Assembly (NCBI GenBank): GCA_051453625.1
Contig: JBOZIK010000001.1
Coordinates: 131,724,530-131,748,879 of the forward strand
Source of the DNA: Welwitschia mirabilis
Taxonomy: Eukaryota; Gnetophyta; Gnetopsida; Welwitschiales
Length of the DNA: 24,350 nt
Reading direction: 5' to 3'
The notes below the pieces were generated by a model, which saw only the letters and a program-made list of their open reading frames with translations, searched no databases and was not told the origin of the DNA. The position numbers and the translations under genes were made by a program. Positions 8,503 to 20,299 of the stretch are shown piece by piece (within the stretch, counting starts at the first letter, position 1; every line of letters starts with the position of its first letter).

Positions 8503-11220
8503 TATAATCTCTTATATATTGTTAAAATAGCATATCAATATTTATATACACATGTTTTTAATAAAAGTAATATTTTTATCTAAAATAATTGAAGTAATAA
8601 CTTACAAAGAATTTATCCTTGGTAAAAGTTTCTTAAACTAAGTTTATTAAAAGGATAAATCATCTTTGTAGTTCTTTACTAAGAATATTATAAATTTAAT
8701 AATAAAAATAGAAACTTAAAGCAATAAATAGTTACAATGTTCTAGTATTTTTACAATGTTTTAGTTATATTACATAAGTCTTGTGACTATTATTTTGGAA
8801 CTAGAATAATGGACTTATAAAACTAACTCAAATATTAAAAGAAACACTTTAAGATAAGATACTTAAGGGAAATGAAAAGATGAGAAGCCTAGGTTTGTTA
8901 AAAATCCTAAGAAGTACCATTTAAAAGAGAATTTTGAGAGGAAATTTAAGATAGAAATCAGTATATAATATTAAGTAAAAAAGGCACTATGAATAAGTAT
9001 TTTACAAAAAAAGATAATGTTATTTATTGTATAAAAAATAAGATACTAACTAAATCTAGCATTAATAAGCCTTAACCTAGGAAATGAATGTTAGTATAAT
9101 TAAGAAGAAACTTCAAAAACTAAGAAAATGATAAATTACACAAAGGGATATTATTGAGAGAATGATAAAGATTTCACATCCGTTAATTATAATTACTATG
9201 AACCACTTGAATTAAGTTCCATAAATCCTGAGGCTTTAGAAATCCTTGATAAAACTAGGAATGTTAATATTAGATTAGTATCTAAACTTGAAGAAAATAA
9301 AATAAACAAATCCATACTACACTCAAGCATATTTCACTGTTAGTATAAAATAAATTTTTTAATAGCAGAACCTAATCTTATCATATATTTCCTTTTCTTC
9401 TTAAAGGAAGAATTCCATTAATGGTATCACAAGGTTTGTAAACACATATTTAACTATTAAGAAGTGTTAAAAAAGGCCTTTTTGAGTAAATTTTGATTCT
9501 TAGGAGTAATAGAATATTTGATGAATTAATGAATATATATAATGTACTCTTAATGAAATAACCTAATTATGAACTTATTATTAAAGAAATAAAAAGATGA
9601 CTTCTTAGATATTAGAAAGTTAAGGCTTATAAAAATTAAATATGATATAAAATTATAGCAGTGAATCAAAATCTTACCTTAAAAAACATAAAACATTGAC
9701 TACTTATACAAAATTAATTAAGGATAGGGACAACATAATGAGAAGAAAAAGAAAGTTTAAGATATCTATACAAAAGATATATAAAGAAGTATCATCATTT
9801 TAAACATATTAGTCTAATGAAAGAAGTATCTAAGGTATTTAATAAATTAGATTCCAATCAAATGGAAGAGGAAGTTGAAAATTATAAATACTATCTAAGC
9901 ACCGATTATGTTTGGATATAAGAGTTTGTTAATTATTACATAGGAAAAATTAAACATAAGCTAAAAAGAAAATCCTAATAAGATTTATAACCCTTACCAA
10001 TGTAGTAAGTGAAAAAAAAAATTGAAAATTACTTAAAATATATGTAGATTCTAAGAAACTTAAGAAATATCATTTCTATTTAAATTAGAAGAATAAATAT
10101 TAAGATACTAGTTATAGTAATAAAGAAAAAAAGTAGAAAATAATGAAGGCAAAATACCAACACAACCTTAGCTAAAGCAATATCCTAAAGATTAAGAAAA
10201 CTAATGGCTACATATTAGGAGTCTAAAAAATGATAAATATATCAGATATAGGAGGATAGAATTGATGACATTAAGGCGGAGAATGTAGTAATTAAAAAAA
10301 ACATTATATTTTCTAATGATGAGTAAACAAATTAAAAAACCATATAAAAAATTAGAAAAAGACTTAGAATACTTTACGAGATCCATAGAAGATACATATG
10401 TCACATTACCATTTTTAAAAATGCTAAAAGATGTACACTTACATTAAAGACAAATGAAAACATTATGCTATAAATTAAAGATCTAAAATAAGAGAAAAGG
10501 AGATCGTACTCAGAAAATTAAATTGGTTAAAAAAGATCAAGTTTTTTATGCTTTGACATAATTCTTATAACAGAAATAAAAGTTAAAGTATTCTGATCTA
10601 GGAATATCCATGGTAGAAATTCTAGGTAATATAGATCAAAATATAACAACCTTTGTTAGATTAAGGAACTGATATTAATTTAATCACCTATTAAATATAT
10701 AAGAAATGAAGTATTCATGAGTTAATCTCATATAAAGGTATAGCATAAATGGTTGATGGATTAACTATGCAACTAGATGTATTAATGGAAAAAACCAAGT
10801 AAAGTAAAGAAATTACTCATCTTATTATTTTACAAAGATCTTAGATTAAAAAAAACCTTTAAAAAAGAATAAAAGTTTTTGAGGTGGTTAAGAAAAAACA
10901 ATCAAATTCAAAAAATAAAAAAATAGTAAATCTTTTTATATTAAAAGAAACTTAGTATCTACTAGAAAAACAATAGTTGAAAATACATAGTAGCATATTA
11001 TCCATAAATGGAAGAAATTAAGATAAGATAGGAAAGCCATCTTTAAAGGAAGGATTGAAACATGTGGAGGTAGATCCTAATTAAATCCTAATTATTAATA
11101 GTAGGTTCATAAATTATTAGAATAATAAACTCAATTTTTATTAGGATTATATAAATATCTAGATGATTAATCAAAGAAGTTTTTAATATAAGATATATTT
11201 AGTTACATCCATTAAACCAA
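8503..11220 (+). other. AT-rich, probably decayed retrotransposon sequence upstream of an RT fragment
   Basis: No readable domain was identified. The plus strand is adenine-rich, as is common for the coding strand of decayed retroelements, and it leads in the right order and orientation into reverse transcriptase at 11221-11460. It may therefore be gag, protease and linker of that element. Short open stretches of about 60 codons occur on the minus strand (for example 10201-10404), with no support beyond chance. No repeat or RNA gene was seen. Confidence 0.35.
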
Positions 11221-11460
11221 TTATACAACTTAAGAAATGGTGAAATATTAACATGTCGAAGGTTAGTAAAAAAGACATTACTAGACTTTTAGATGTGTAA
11301 TTTGTAAATCCTATTCATAATTTATAATATGTAAGTATAGTATTGGAATTTCCTAAGTAAAGGAACAAATATAGGATTTGTATAGATTTCATAACATTAA
11401 ATGCTATTGCTTATAAAGATCATTATCTTCTTCTGATAACATGTACAAGTTGATATTTAC
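11221..11460 (+). pseudogene. Start of a Ty3/gypsy reverse transcriptase, truncated
   Basis: With premature stops read through, the plus strand gives the opening of a Ty3/gypsy reverse transcriptase. KKDITRLLDV is followed by a stop and FVNPIHNL (about 11265-11320), then NKYRICIDFITLNAIAYKDH (about 11364-11423). These correspond to the conserved N-terminal finger segment just before the region that leads to the catalytic aspartates. After a likely frameshift a few more residues fit, then similarity ends near 11455-11460. The catalytic palm motifs are absent, so the gene is cut off. Clade was not assigned. The phase differs from the Athila-like genes downstream and the intervening 2.5 kb is non-coding, so it is probably a separate, older element cut by a later insertion. 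Confidence 0.65.
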
Positions 11461-13960
11461 ATTAAGATATCTAAACCATGTTAACATTGTTAACTCACAA
11501 TTACATTGTTTTTATGCATTTATTATGCTTAAGTTTATGTAAACCTAGTTTTACTAATAATTTATCTTAACATTGTCATTTTATAGAATATTAGCATGAT
11601 TTGGAGGATGATGGCAAAAGACAAAGGTGGTTAGCCAACTTAGGAAGTGACACTAGTTCGAGAAGTAGCAACACTAGTTACTATGTGAGAAGGGGGTAAT
11701 ACTTATGTCTCTAAGCCTTAATATTGTAAAAAATCCATTTGGAGCATTTTTAAAGTCATTTGATAAACAAATAATATTTTATGAGTCAAACCCCTTAATT
11801 TGGCCCCATGATTAAAAACAACCCCATTATAATTTAAAAACTCTAAATAGTGACTACACTAGGCCTTGTAAATCATAATTCATAATGATAATTTAACCTA
11901 AAATAGCCTACTTTAATTTAATTTAAGAAATCCATTATCATATTATAGTATAATATTACTAGAGCTTTCATCATGAGTTATTTCTAATCCTCCCATTACA
12001 GATGAGCTAGGGTTTAAGCTACCATGATATTTCTTAGATTAGCATTTCATTATTTTTACTAATTATATGTTTTTAATAATTTTATAATAAAGTATTATAT
12101 GTTATTTCTTTATGTCATTGGTTTAATATCAAGTTGTGATTACTTCAAACATTTTATTCTTATTTTGGCTAAGACATGTTAGGTATTTTTAAATTTCATG
12201 CATAATGCTTGTTTGCTATTTAATTTTATACCCTAAATATTTATTTCATAAATCTTGGAAGAACCCTAATTCTCATTCTTCTAATGTTCTTGGTTTTAAA
12301 GCAATTCTCATGAGATTATACCACCATGCTTGAGCTTAATTATTAGACTTGATATGAGTTATTAAACTTAAAGAGTGAAGCTACATGATCTTAATCAAAT
12401 ACTTTTTATATCATTAAATTCATTATGATAAATATTGAAGTTATGTCCATTCTTAAGGTTTATTATACATCTTAAACATGTTTTACTCATCTTTCATTAT
12501 ACTTGCTTAATTTATAGTTTACCACATCTACTCTCATGAAGGAATGACATTGGTACTATACTACAAATGAAAGTTCTAGTTTATTTGGTAAAACTTGAAT
12601 TTATCCATGTAAAATTTGCATTATTAGGATGATCTTACATATTACTATTATTAATGATAGGTACAAGCATAGTTAAATTTCAAATAAACAACTTTTTAGT
12701 AGTATTATCAGGGATAGTTGCATGGTAGTTATAATAGAGAATGCACAACATTTACATTTTTGTATCCATTTTTAATTCTTTTATATTTTTCTTTTATTAG
12801 TTTTTGGCTTTAGGTTTTATATTATTTTCTTTTAATAAGCGCTCCATTGTTCAAGTGATATCCTAACTAAATTCTTTTTTATTTTCTTTTTTCTTTTCAA
12901 AGGATTAGTATTAATCATGTCTAACATTTAATTGATGAAATATGATCTAGTGACTTATTTTTCTTTTATTTGTTGCTTCATTCTTTATTTTCTTTTTACT
13001 TTTATTTATCTTATTTTACTTTTATTTATTTTTTCTTTGTAAATATTATTTATAATAGTATATCAAATATTCTTATAAGTGCTAATTTTTTGTAAGTTTG
13101 AAAAAAAGGCAAGCAAAATAACAAAAAATTATTTCTTCTATTTATTTATCTCTCTATAATCTTCATATCTTCTATTTTATTTTATATCTTAGATGACTTA
13201 CTAAATGTGAACTTGAAGATTAATTTGGAAAAGGTTGTTATTAATAAAAGCTTAGGGAAGTACTTTAATACATGCATTTTTCATTTCTACATTGTTATTT
13301 CTTGCATTTCATTACATAGTATTTTTTACATTTTTTGCATTAAGACCTTCCCAACATTAAGATCTAATTTGAATCTATTAGTTAGCCATAATGACCTACC
13401 TTCTTAAATTTACCATTATTTTGGGACATACATAATATTTTTTTTCCTAAACTAATTTTGAATCAAACAACTGGTATTACATTCTATGACATTAGTGTTA
13501 TCAATTTTCTAAATCCAAATTCCTTTATATTTTATGAGTAAAACTTTTATAATCATTTGATTCACCAATAGTTACATCTAAAAATGTGATTTTTACTAAC
13601 TATTATATTACATTATATGAATTGGCTATGAACATTTGATGGTAGACTACATGAATCCCTATTAAACAAAGTGAGGCTACTTACCAGTGAGCTTCTACTT
13701 TGGGTGCATCAATCATATATGATATTGTTGTTATTGTAGGCATCAGTTGACCCCCTTTCTGGTTATGGATAGATCATAAAATTAATCCTACTTTTAGAGG
13801 CTATCCACATAAGAGACCTTAAAGAAATGTACGCAATTCATTAACTTTTTAATCTTACTAATCTAGAAGCAATTTGAATGTTAAGCAACCTAAACATACC
13901 TTGAAAGAATACCTTTGAACATAATATTTAGGTACAACTTCATGCATTATTCAATCTTAT
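11461..13960 (+). other. Non-coding region, possible 5' LTR and leader of the Athila-like element
   Basis: No gene was seen. From position this is where the 5' LTR and leader of the downstream element should be, and about 2 kb fits an Athila LTR. Possible marks are weak: similarity to RT stops near 11460, and at 13471 TGGTATTACATT follows an LTR-end-like CAAACA. That could be a decayed PBS of the tRNA-Asp type used by Athila, its first eight bases differing only by transitions. A 20-bp motif, TTTTACTTTTATTTATYTTW, occurs twice in tandem at 12994-13033. A 66-codon open stretch at 13207-13407 resembles no known protein. Confidence 0.3.
12994..13033. repeat. Two tandem copies of a 20-bp T-rich motif
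   Basis: The units 12994-13013 and 13014-13033 share TTTTACTTTTATTTAT and differ only near their ends. They lie in a pyrimidine-rich stretch of about 250 bases. Simple slippage is the likely origin. Confidence 0.55.
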
Positions 13961-13966
13961 AATGTA

Positions 13967-14960
13967 CATATAATTAACTTCAATCTAGTAATTATTTAAT
14001 TAGCTCTACATTTTCATGATTTAGAGTTTGAAAATCCTTATCTTTATCTTAAAGAATTTAAATGTGTTTTTTTAATAATTCCTTAAAGATAAAACATAGA
14101 TAATGCACTTAGGTTAACTCTATTTCCTTTTTTCCTCAAAGAGAAAACAAAATCTTAGCTATATACTCTAAAATCTATTTCTATCATAACGTGGATAGAC
14201 GTTAATCAAGATTTTATTAGGAAGTTCTTTACTAGTTATAAAACCAATTCCACTAGACATAAGATAATGAATTTTCAATAAAAAGATATTGAAACCTTCT
14301 CCTACACATTAGAAATATTCAAAGATTAACTTCATAGATTCCCTCAACATTGATTTGAGTAAGGTAGAGTTATAGACTTCTTTTATAAAGATGTTTTATC
14401 CAACCATATGTAACATATTAAGATGATGTATAGAGAATGTTTTCTAGACTTAGAAATTAATGAGGCTTAGGATTTTCTTAAATCTATAGCTAAGATTTCA
14501 AAGAATTAGGAGAAGCTTAATGATTTTACATAATTACAATAATCTATTAAGTATATTATTATTTTTAAAACCCTAGATATCATTGAAGTTAATAAAAAAT
14601 AGAAGAACTTTAACAAAATATTAAATCTCCTATCACAATACTAAACCCATTGTTTCATCACCTCATTGCAAGATTTGTCTTGTCGACATGTATGAAACTT
14701 CTAAATACCCATCCATTACTATGTTTCAAGGTGTAGTAAAAGAGAAAATGAATGTTGTGAAATATCAATGGCAAAACCAAAAAGCAAATAACCCTTACCC
14801 TAATACTTACAATCCTAGATGGAGGAATTACCTTAATTTATTATGGAAGCAAGAAAATCCTAATTAAGCATCAACTAGCCAACCTAAGAACTCAAATCCT
14901 TCTTCAACTTTCAACTCCTTAGAAAACAAACTTCATAAGCTCATAAAAGCACAACATCAT
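13967..14960 (+). pseudogene. gag: Athila-like gag
   Basis: Gag forms the virus-like particle that packages element RNA. Read through about 13 stops, one phase from 13967 to about 14550 gives segments typical of the plant Athila/Tat retrotransposon gag domain: FENPYLYLKEF (about 14025-14060), RLTLFPFFLKEKTKS (about 14115-14155), ITWIDVNQDFIRKFF (about 14188-14230) and IDFFYKDVLSNHM (about 14370-14410). A frameshift between about 14550 and 14625 moves to a second phase that stays open for 80 codons (14625-14864). This holds a remnant of the CCHC zinc knuckle (two Cys near 14667-14678, the rest lost) and the Athila-type stretch YPNTYNPRWRN..LLWKQ at about 14796-14855. A true start codon was not found; the N terminus may begin before 13967. 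Confidence 0.8.
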
Positions 14961-15369
14961 ATCAATACATTACAACAACAATTCAATTAATAAATCTATT
15001 TCACATTACAAAACTTACAATAATGTATACATCAATTAAGTAAATCAATACACATATTATTACATCACTTAACTAATATCAGAAGGTTAATATCCCTATA
15101 ATACATGAGTCTAATCCTAAGAGTTATAAGTTTATGGAAGATTCACAAATCAAAGAAAAAAAAGCTATCCATTTTAGAAGTGGTAAAGAAAGTAAAAAAG
15201 AACTAAAATAGAAATAGCCTCAAATAATGAGTTTAACAAAGTGAGCCTAAAAGTAAGGAAATAGTAAAAAAGAAGCATGAGGAAGAAGAATATGCTCTAA
15301 CTTATAAATATTTCTTACCTTTTTCTTAATAAATCAAAAGAAACTAATTAATTAATAATTGACAAGAAA

Positions 15370-15960
15370 TACTTTCAATTTTCAATAAATTCAAGATCAA
15401 CATTCCTATTTTAAAAGATATCAAACGAGTACCCTCATAGGTCAAATTCTTGAAAGATTTATGTACTATTAAGAGTAGGATGAATGTGAAGTGTAAAGAA
15501 TTTCTTATTTAACAAATAATTCCATTATTTAGAATTAATTTTTCTCAAAATATAAAGATATATAATTCCCAATCATACCCATTACAATTGAAAAAAACAC
15601 ACTTCAAACAAGCCCTATTAAAGCTTGTAGCTCGTGTGAACATTTTATCTCATAGTATTTATTGGTCTAACTAATCTTAAAAGATTAAAATCCACTTGAA
15701 ACTAGCTAATAATGCTTTAAAAATGCCCTTGTCCATAGTAAAGGATGTGATTATTCAAGTAGAAGACTTTTACTTCCTTGTGGACTTCATAGTTTTGGAG
15801 GTGAAGTAAACTAGGAATGATTCTTTTATAATCATCATGGAAAAACATTTTCTTCATATTTCAAATTATTTTATCAACTATGAGAATAATCTTAGAAATA
15901 TTTCATTTGATAAAATGTCCATTACATTAGATATCTTTAATGCCACGAAGTAACCCAAGA
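15370..15960 (+). pseudogene. Athila-like gag tail and aspartic protease
   Basis: The protease would cut the Gag-Pol polyprotein. One phase with only six or so stops runs from about 15370 to 15950. It gives FKINIPILKDIKRVPS and KFLKDLCTIK (about 15390-15475, the conserved segment before protease), then ALLKLVARVNILSHSIY (about 15610-15660) at the active-site position, IVKDVIIQVEDFYFLVDF (about 15733-15787), and a final FINYENNLRNISFDKMS (about 15871-15920). The residue aligned with the catalytic aspartate is Lys and its neighbours are changed too, so the enzyme would be inactive even without the stops. It shares its phase with the second half of gag. Similarity fades after 15950, with possible traces to about 16095. 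Confidence 0.75.
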
Positions 15961-16099
15961 GATTTTGAAGGATTTAAACTTGTTGAAAGTCTTAATGATC
16001 ATTTTTAAATACCTTCTTATGATCAAAATAGTTTCACTCTTATTTGATATTTTCATGATTTTGATTCATCTATTGATCTTAAAATGATCTTTCTTGTTA

Positions 16100-18490
16100 A
16101 ATATAATTCCCTCTTGAGAATTTGAGGTATGTTTTTAATGTTGAATTTTCTCATTCTTCAATTTATAAGTTATCCATGTATGTATCTAAAAAATCTATCT
16201 TACAAAAACTTTTTAACACGCATAAGAAAAAAATAGGATGATCTTTTATAATCTATAATGTTTAAATCTTAATAAGTGTTCTATACACACCCTTTTTTAG
16301 TTGTTTAGCTCATGTAAGAAGTCTTATCATGAAAATGTTCTTAGGTTAAATCTATCACTCAATAATCCATCCTATCCCTTTGAGATTAAGATACATAAAC
16401 CTTTATAGTTTCCACTTCATCCATAATTGGATACCCTTGTTATGAGATAATCTATTTGTATCACATAATTTTGGATTAGAATTACCTCTTAGAAATCTAG
16501 TCTTAGGATGCTTAGATCAATCCATAAAAAGCCAAAATGTGTTTAAGGATGTTTCTTTTATAAAAAGCCCTAGATATTACCATTCATAACATCTATACTG
16601 TAGCCATTTTCATCCATCCACATCACCTCTTTATAATCATTTATAACTCACATTTAATACATACCTTCCATTTTGTTATGAATTTATGAGATGTAATGAT
16701 CCTAAATAATGGCCTTTCCTTAATCCACTGATAAAGAGTTTTTTCTCCTTATTAAAGTCTAGTTGACACTTATAAGTTTTTGATTTTTCATGAGCTAGTT
16801 ATTTAAGTTATTTGTTAAGATTTACATACATTGGAAATCTCTAATTTTAGATCAAGAAAAAAAATATTTCTCTTTTTTCATGATGTTTCTTTATTTCAAA
16901 GCATTTATAGGGATGTGATTATTTCTCTATTAGGTTGATGAGCTAATGATCCATTTTTCATGTGCTATGATTACAAAGTAAATAGAAACCAAAGAACATC
17001 AAGAAAAAATATTATATCCCCTTATTAGAACATTTTTCTATGATTTATTCTATTGGGTTTAGTTAACTACATTAGGGCTATGGGCACCTACTGGTAATGT
17101 AGTTTTATGTTAGGGATATAGATGCCTCTTAGTAATACCACTCTAATAATTCATTTGTATTATATTCAATTACATTAGGAATATAGACGCTTATTGATAA
17201 TGTAACACTAAATTATTCTAGTATAACATGTTAAATTTATTGAAAGGAAGTACCATAATATAAATGCTTAATATGATTAAGTTCTTGAAATGTGGATAAC
17301 CATGGAATGGGAATGGAAAAGAAATGAAATTTAGATGGGATTAGAAAAATATTTTTGTATGATCATTTTAACAAATTAAACTTAAGATTATTTGACTATT
17401 TGTGGATTTGCAAAGATGTACTTATTAATACTCTTTGTTTCCTTGGTAAGAGATCCACCAAAGCTATGTAAATAAAATAAGGCTATTAGCTTTCATTTTA
17501 TTATGTCTTATTTACTCATATGATACATAATAGAATTTTTTATTTCATCATTTTATTTAATCCATTTCATTTCATCTTAAAAATATTCATGTTTATCCTT
17601 TATTTTAATCCATACCCTTTTATTTTCCTTCTATGAGAATACATAATAGAAACATACTGTGCTTTCTATGATTTAATCCTTGTATCTAGGTCTAGATCCA
17701 AGAAAATTCAATCTGAGACATTGATAATAATTGAAAATTTAATAATTCAAATTTCATCTACTTCTTATAAAAACCCATGATTTTGAGCCTTATCACACGA
17801 CTCACACTAGCTTTCTATAATCCTTGTATCACTACTATTTGTTCATATTAGAAACGCTATATATTTTTCTCTATATGAATTTAACTTTTAGTTTTATCAT
17901 TTTCATAGGATTTTTTGAATTTCTAGTCTATGGATGAGCCTATTCTTAATGTTAAAATCTATGTATTCTCTTGATGTGTCTTCATTCCAATCCATTTTTC
18001 ATTTTTTTCTCTTTCTCTCTCTTCATCTTCTTTACTTGCATTTGTTTTTCAATTTTTCCATAATTGCATTATAAGTTTCATTTCATAGAATTCTTTCTTT
18101 TTGTAATTACTTTTACCCATTACGTAAAATTGATTCTGAATCTTTAGTTTTGATAATCTAATTTTTATTTCAATTAGCACATAAATTCTAACATTTTGAC
18201 TCTATTTTAGTCTATATAAGTAAATGCTCATAACCTTACTCTTAATATAGTTGATGCTACTACATTTTATAACTAGCACTACTATCATAATCTACATAAT
18301 TAGACCATTTTTTAGCTGAGATAATATTAATTTAATTTTTAAATTTTTCAATAATTGATTCTTCATTAAAACATCACAAAAATTGACTGATAAGTATTAA
18401 TCATTCATTCCCCATTATTGAATCTAAATCTTCCTATTTTATCTTTTATTATTCATCTTTTTTAGTTATTTTTTGATCATTTAAGTATAA
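16100..18490. other. 2.4 kb of unrelated AT-rich DNA in place of reverse transcriptase
   Basis: Between protease and RNase H a Ty3/gypsy element should carry a linker and about 900 bases of reverse transcriptase. No RT motif was found in any plus-strand phase here, although the flanking domains are still readable. The stretch is pyrimidine-rich in its second half (a CT-rich run at about 17995-18060) and contains three spaced hairpin-like repeats at 17068-17204. A deletion of RT followed or caused by insertion of another element, for example a solo LTR, would explain this. Insertion boundaries and target-site duplications were not recognised. Confidence 0.5.
17068..17204. repeat. Three spaced 34-bp imperfect repeats with inverted ends
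   Basis: Units lie at 17068-17101, 17106-17139 and 17171-17204. The first and third begin TACATTAGG and end in TAATGTA, a 7-bp inverted pair; the middle one reads TATGTTAGGG..AGTAATACC and has lost the pairing. All three share a core like TTAGGRATATAGACGC. The spacers are 4 and 31 bases. This may be part of an LTR or of a small satellite-like block. No family was recognised. Confidence 0.6.
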
Positions 18491-18880
18491 AATCTATTCC
18501 ACTCCTATTGTAATGGGACCTGATTGAAATAAGAATTTTAAGTTAATGTGTGATTCTAGTAACTTTATCATGGGTGGAATGTTTGGTTAAAAACATGAAT
18601 ATGATTTTAAGGTTATACCTTATCATAGTAAAACTTTGTCTAAAGCTCAAATTAATTATACTACTATAGAAAAAGAAATGTTAGCGATTATATTTTTCCT
18701 TAATATGCTTAGATATTATCTTTTAGGATTTTATACAAATGTTTATACTGACTATGAAATCATTAGATACCTTATGATCAAGAAATATTTTAGTGCTATA
18801 CTTATTATATGGATCCTTTATATGTAAGAATTTAATTTAGCCATCATTAATAAAGTAAGAAAGCATAAAAGTATAGACAA
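18490..18880 (+). pseudogene. Athila-like RNase H domain
   Basis: RNase H removes element RNA from the RNA-DNA hybrid during reverse transcription. A single phase from about 18501 gives LMCDSSNFIMGGMFG (about 18540-18585), then a stop, HEYDFKVIPYHSKTLSKAQ (about 18592-18650), INYTTIEKEMLAIIFFLN and VYTDYEIIRYL, then after one more stop EFNLAIINKVRKHKSIDNH (about 18828-18884). The Asp of MCDSS, the Glu of EKE and the Asp of YTDY are preserved at three of the expected catalytic positions. The segment 18636-18827 is the longest stop-free piece. Upstream of about 18495, where RT should join, similarity stops abruptly. Confidence 0.85.
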
Positions 18881-18884
18881 TCAT

Positions 18885-20190
18885 TTATTACATCTTTCTT
18901 CCACTCTTGATGATCTTATGATTAATGATTCTTTTCCAAATGAATAAATTTTTATCATTTCTTCTACTCATCCTCCTTCCTAATATGTTGATATTGTTAA
19001 TTACCTTGTTACCATTAAAACACCATAACATTGGACTTATAATCAAATAAAATCCTTTTTCCATAAAATAGGTGATTATAAATGGATAGAACCACATCTT
19101 TATCATAGATGTAAAGACAAAATCATGTAAAAATGTATGCTTGAATAGGAAAAATCTAGTAGTCTTTATCTTTATCATGGTGGTATTTGTTGAGGTTATT
19201 TTAGTAAATATAAAATAGCTATGAAAGTCTTTTACTCTAGTTTTTATTAGCCTACTCTTTTTTAAGATTCTTTTGGGTGATGTTCTTCAATGTTATGGTA
19301 GGCTTATTCATTTTTAAGAAATGCCCCTTAAAGCTATTCTTAAATGTAAACCTTTTTTATTATTAGAGAATTAATTTTATAGGCCCTATTAATCCACCTT
19401 CTAATAATGAGAACTATATTTTAGTGGCTATTTTTCATGTTACTAAATGGGTTGAAGCTATTCCTACTTTCTTGAATGATGCTCAAACTATTTGTAATTT
19501 TTTTACAACTTATATTTTTCAACATTTTGTTTTCCTATGATTATTATTAGTTATTAAGAAACTCATTTTATACATTAACTTTTTAAGAAACTTATTTTAT
19601 CCATTGGAATAGAACATAAAGTATCCTATGCTTATCATCCACAAACTAATGATTAAGCAAAAAATGCAAATAAATAAATTATGAAAATTCTATAAAGACT
19701 TGTCTTTGTTAATAAGAAATCTAAGGATTTTGAGCTTAAGGATGTTATTTGGGCTTAACAAGCTACTTGGCATAATTCTCTTAGTTTTTTACCTTATGAA
19801 CTTGTATATAAAAAAGTTTATGATTTACTTATTGATGCATGTTATAACTCTTATCATGCTTTTCATCAACTTAATATTGTAGACCTTCATGAGAATCCTA
19901 AACATAGGCTATCCTAAGTTGATCAACCAGACGAAAAACATACTCATTCTATACATCATTAATTAATTCACAAATCCTAAGCTAAGTTCAAACATGAAAG
20001 AAAGCTATTTCATAAAAGGTTTAAACCTAGTTAACTTATTCTATTATATAATATTAGAGTACATCTTTTACATAACAAGTTTACCTCTACATGGCTAGAT
20101 CCTTATCTTATAGAGAAAGTATATGATAATGGATCTGATGAGATTTTTGAGTTAGAAACTAAGGATATTTAGAAATTTAATGAATAAAGG
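18885..20190 (+). pseudogene. Athila-like integrase
   Basis: Integrase inserts the cDNA copy into the host genome. The phase of RNase H continues through a linker (YVDIVNYLV, HWTYNQIKSFF) into the zinc-binding region (about 19026-19260). A frameshift near 19290 precedes MPLKAILKCKPF, one near 19375 precedes NYILVAIFHVTKWVEAIPTF (about 19408-19468), and one near 19535 precedes IEHKVSYAYHPQTN (about 19607-19650). The segment aligned with the second catalytic Asp reads Tyr, and the position of the catalytic Glu after HPQTN reads Lys, so the DDE triad is gone. The C-terminal part is readable (YELVYKKVYDL, LLYNIRVHLL, WLDPYLIEKVYDNGSDEIFE, about 19792-20155). A short tail runs to about 20295. Confidence 0.85.
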
Positions 20191-20299
20191 TTGAAAATAT
20201 ACAAAAAATCTTTTGATGCAATCTTGAACATGGTAGAAGAAATTGTCTTGGAGGTTCTCCTTAATGAGGAGGACTTCCATGCTATCATTATCTGAATTC

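Noticed and set aside
13207-13407. 66-codon plus-strand open frame
   Set aside because: No recognisable motif, and it lies where the 5' LTR of the Athila-like element is expected.
16100-18490. Hidden reverse transcriptase on either strand
   Set aside because: Reading the phases by eye gave no segment resembling RT motifs; the decision needs a frame-tolerant profile search.
18888-19178. 96-codon minus-strand open frame, the longest uninterrupted frame in the window
   Set aside because: It lies antisense to readable RNase H-integrase linker and zinc-binding sequence, so it is a shadow.
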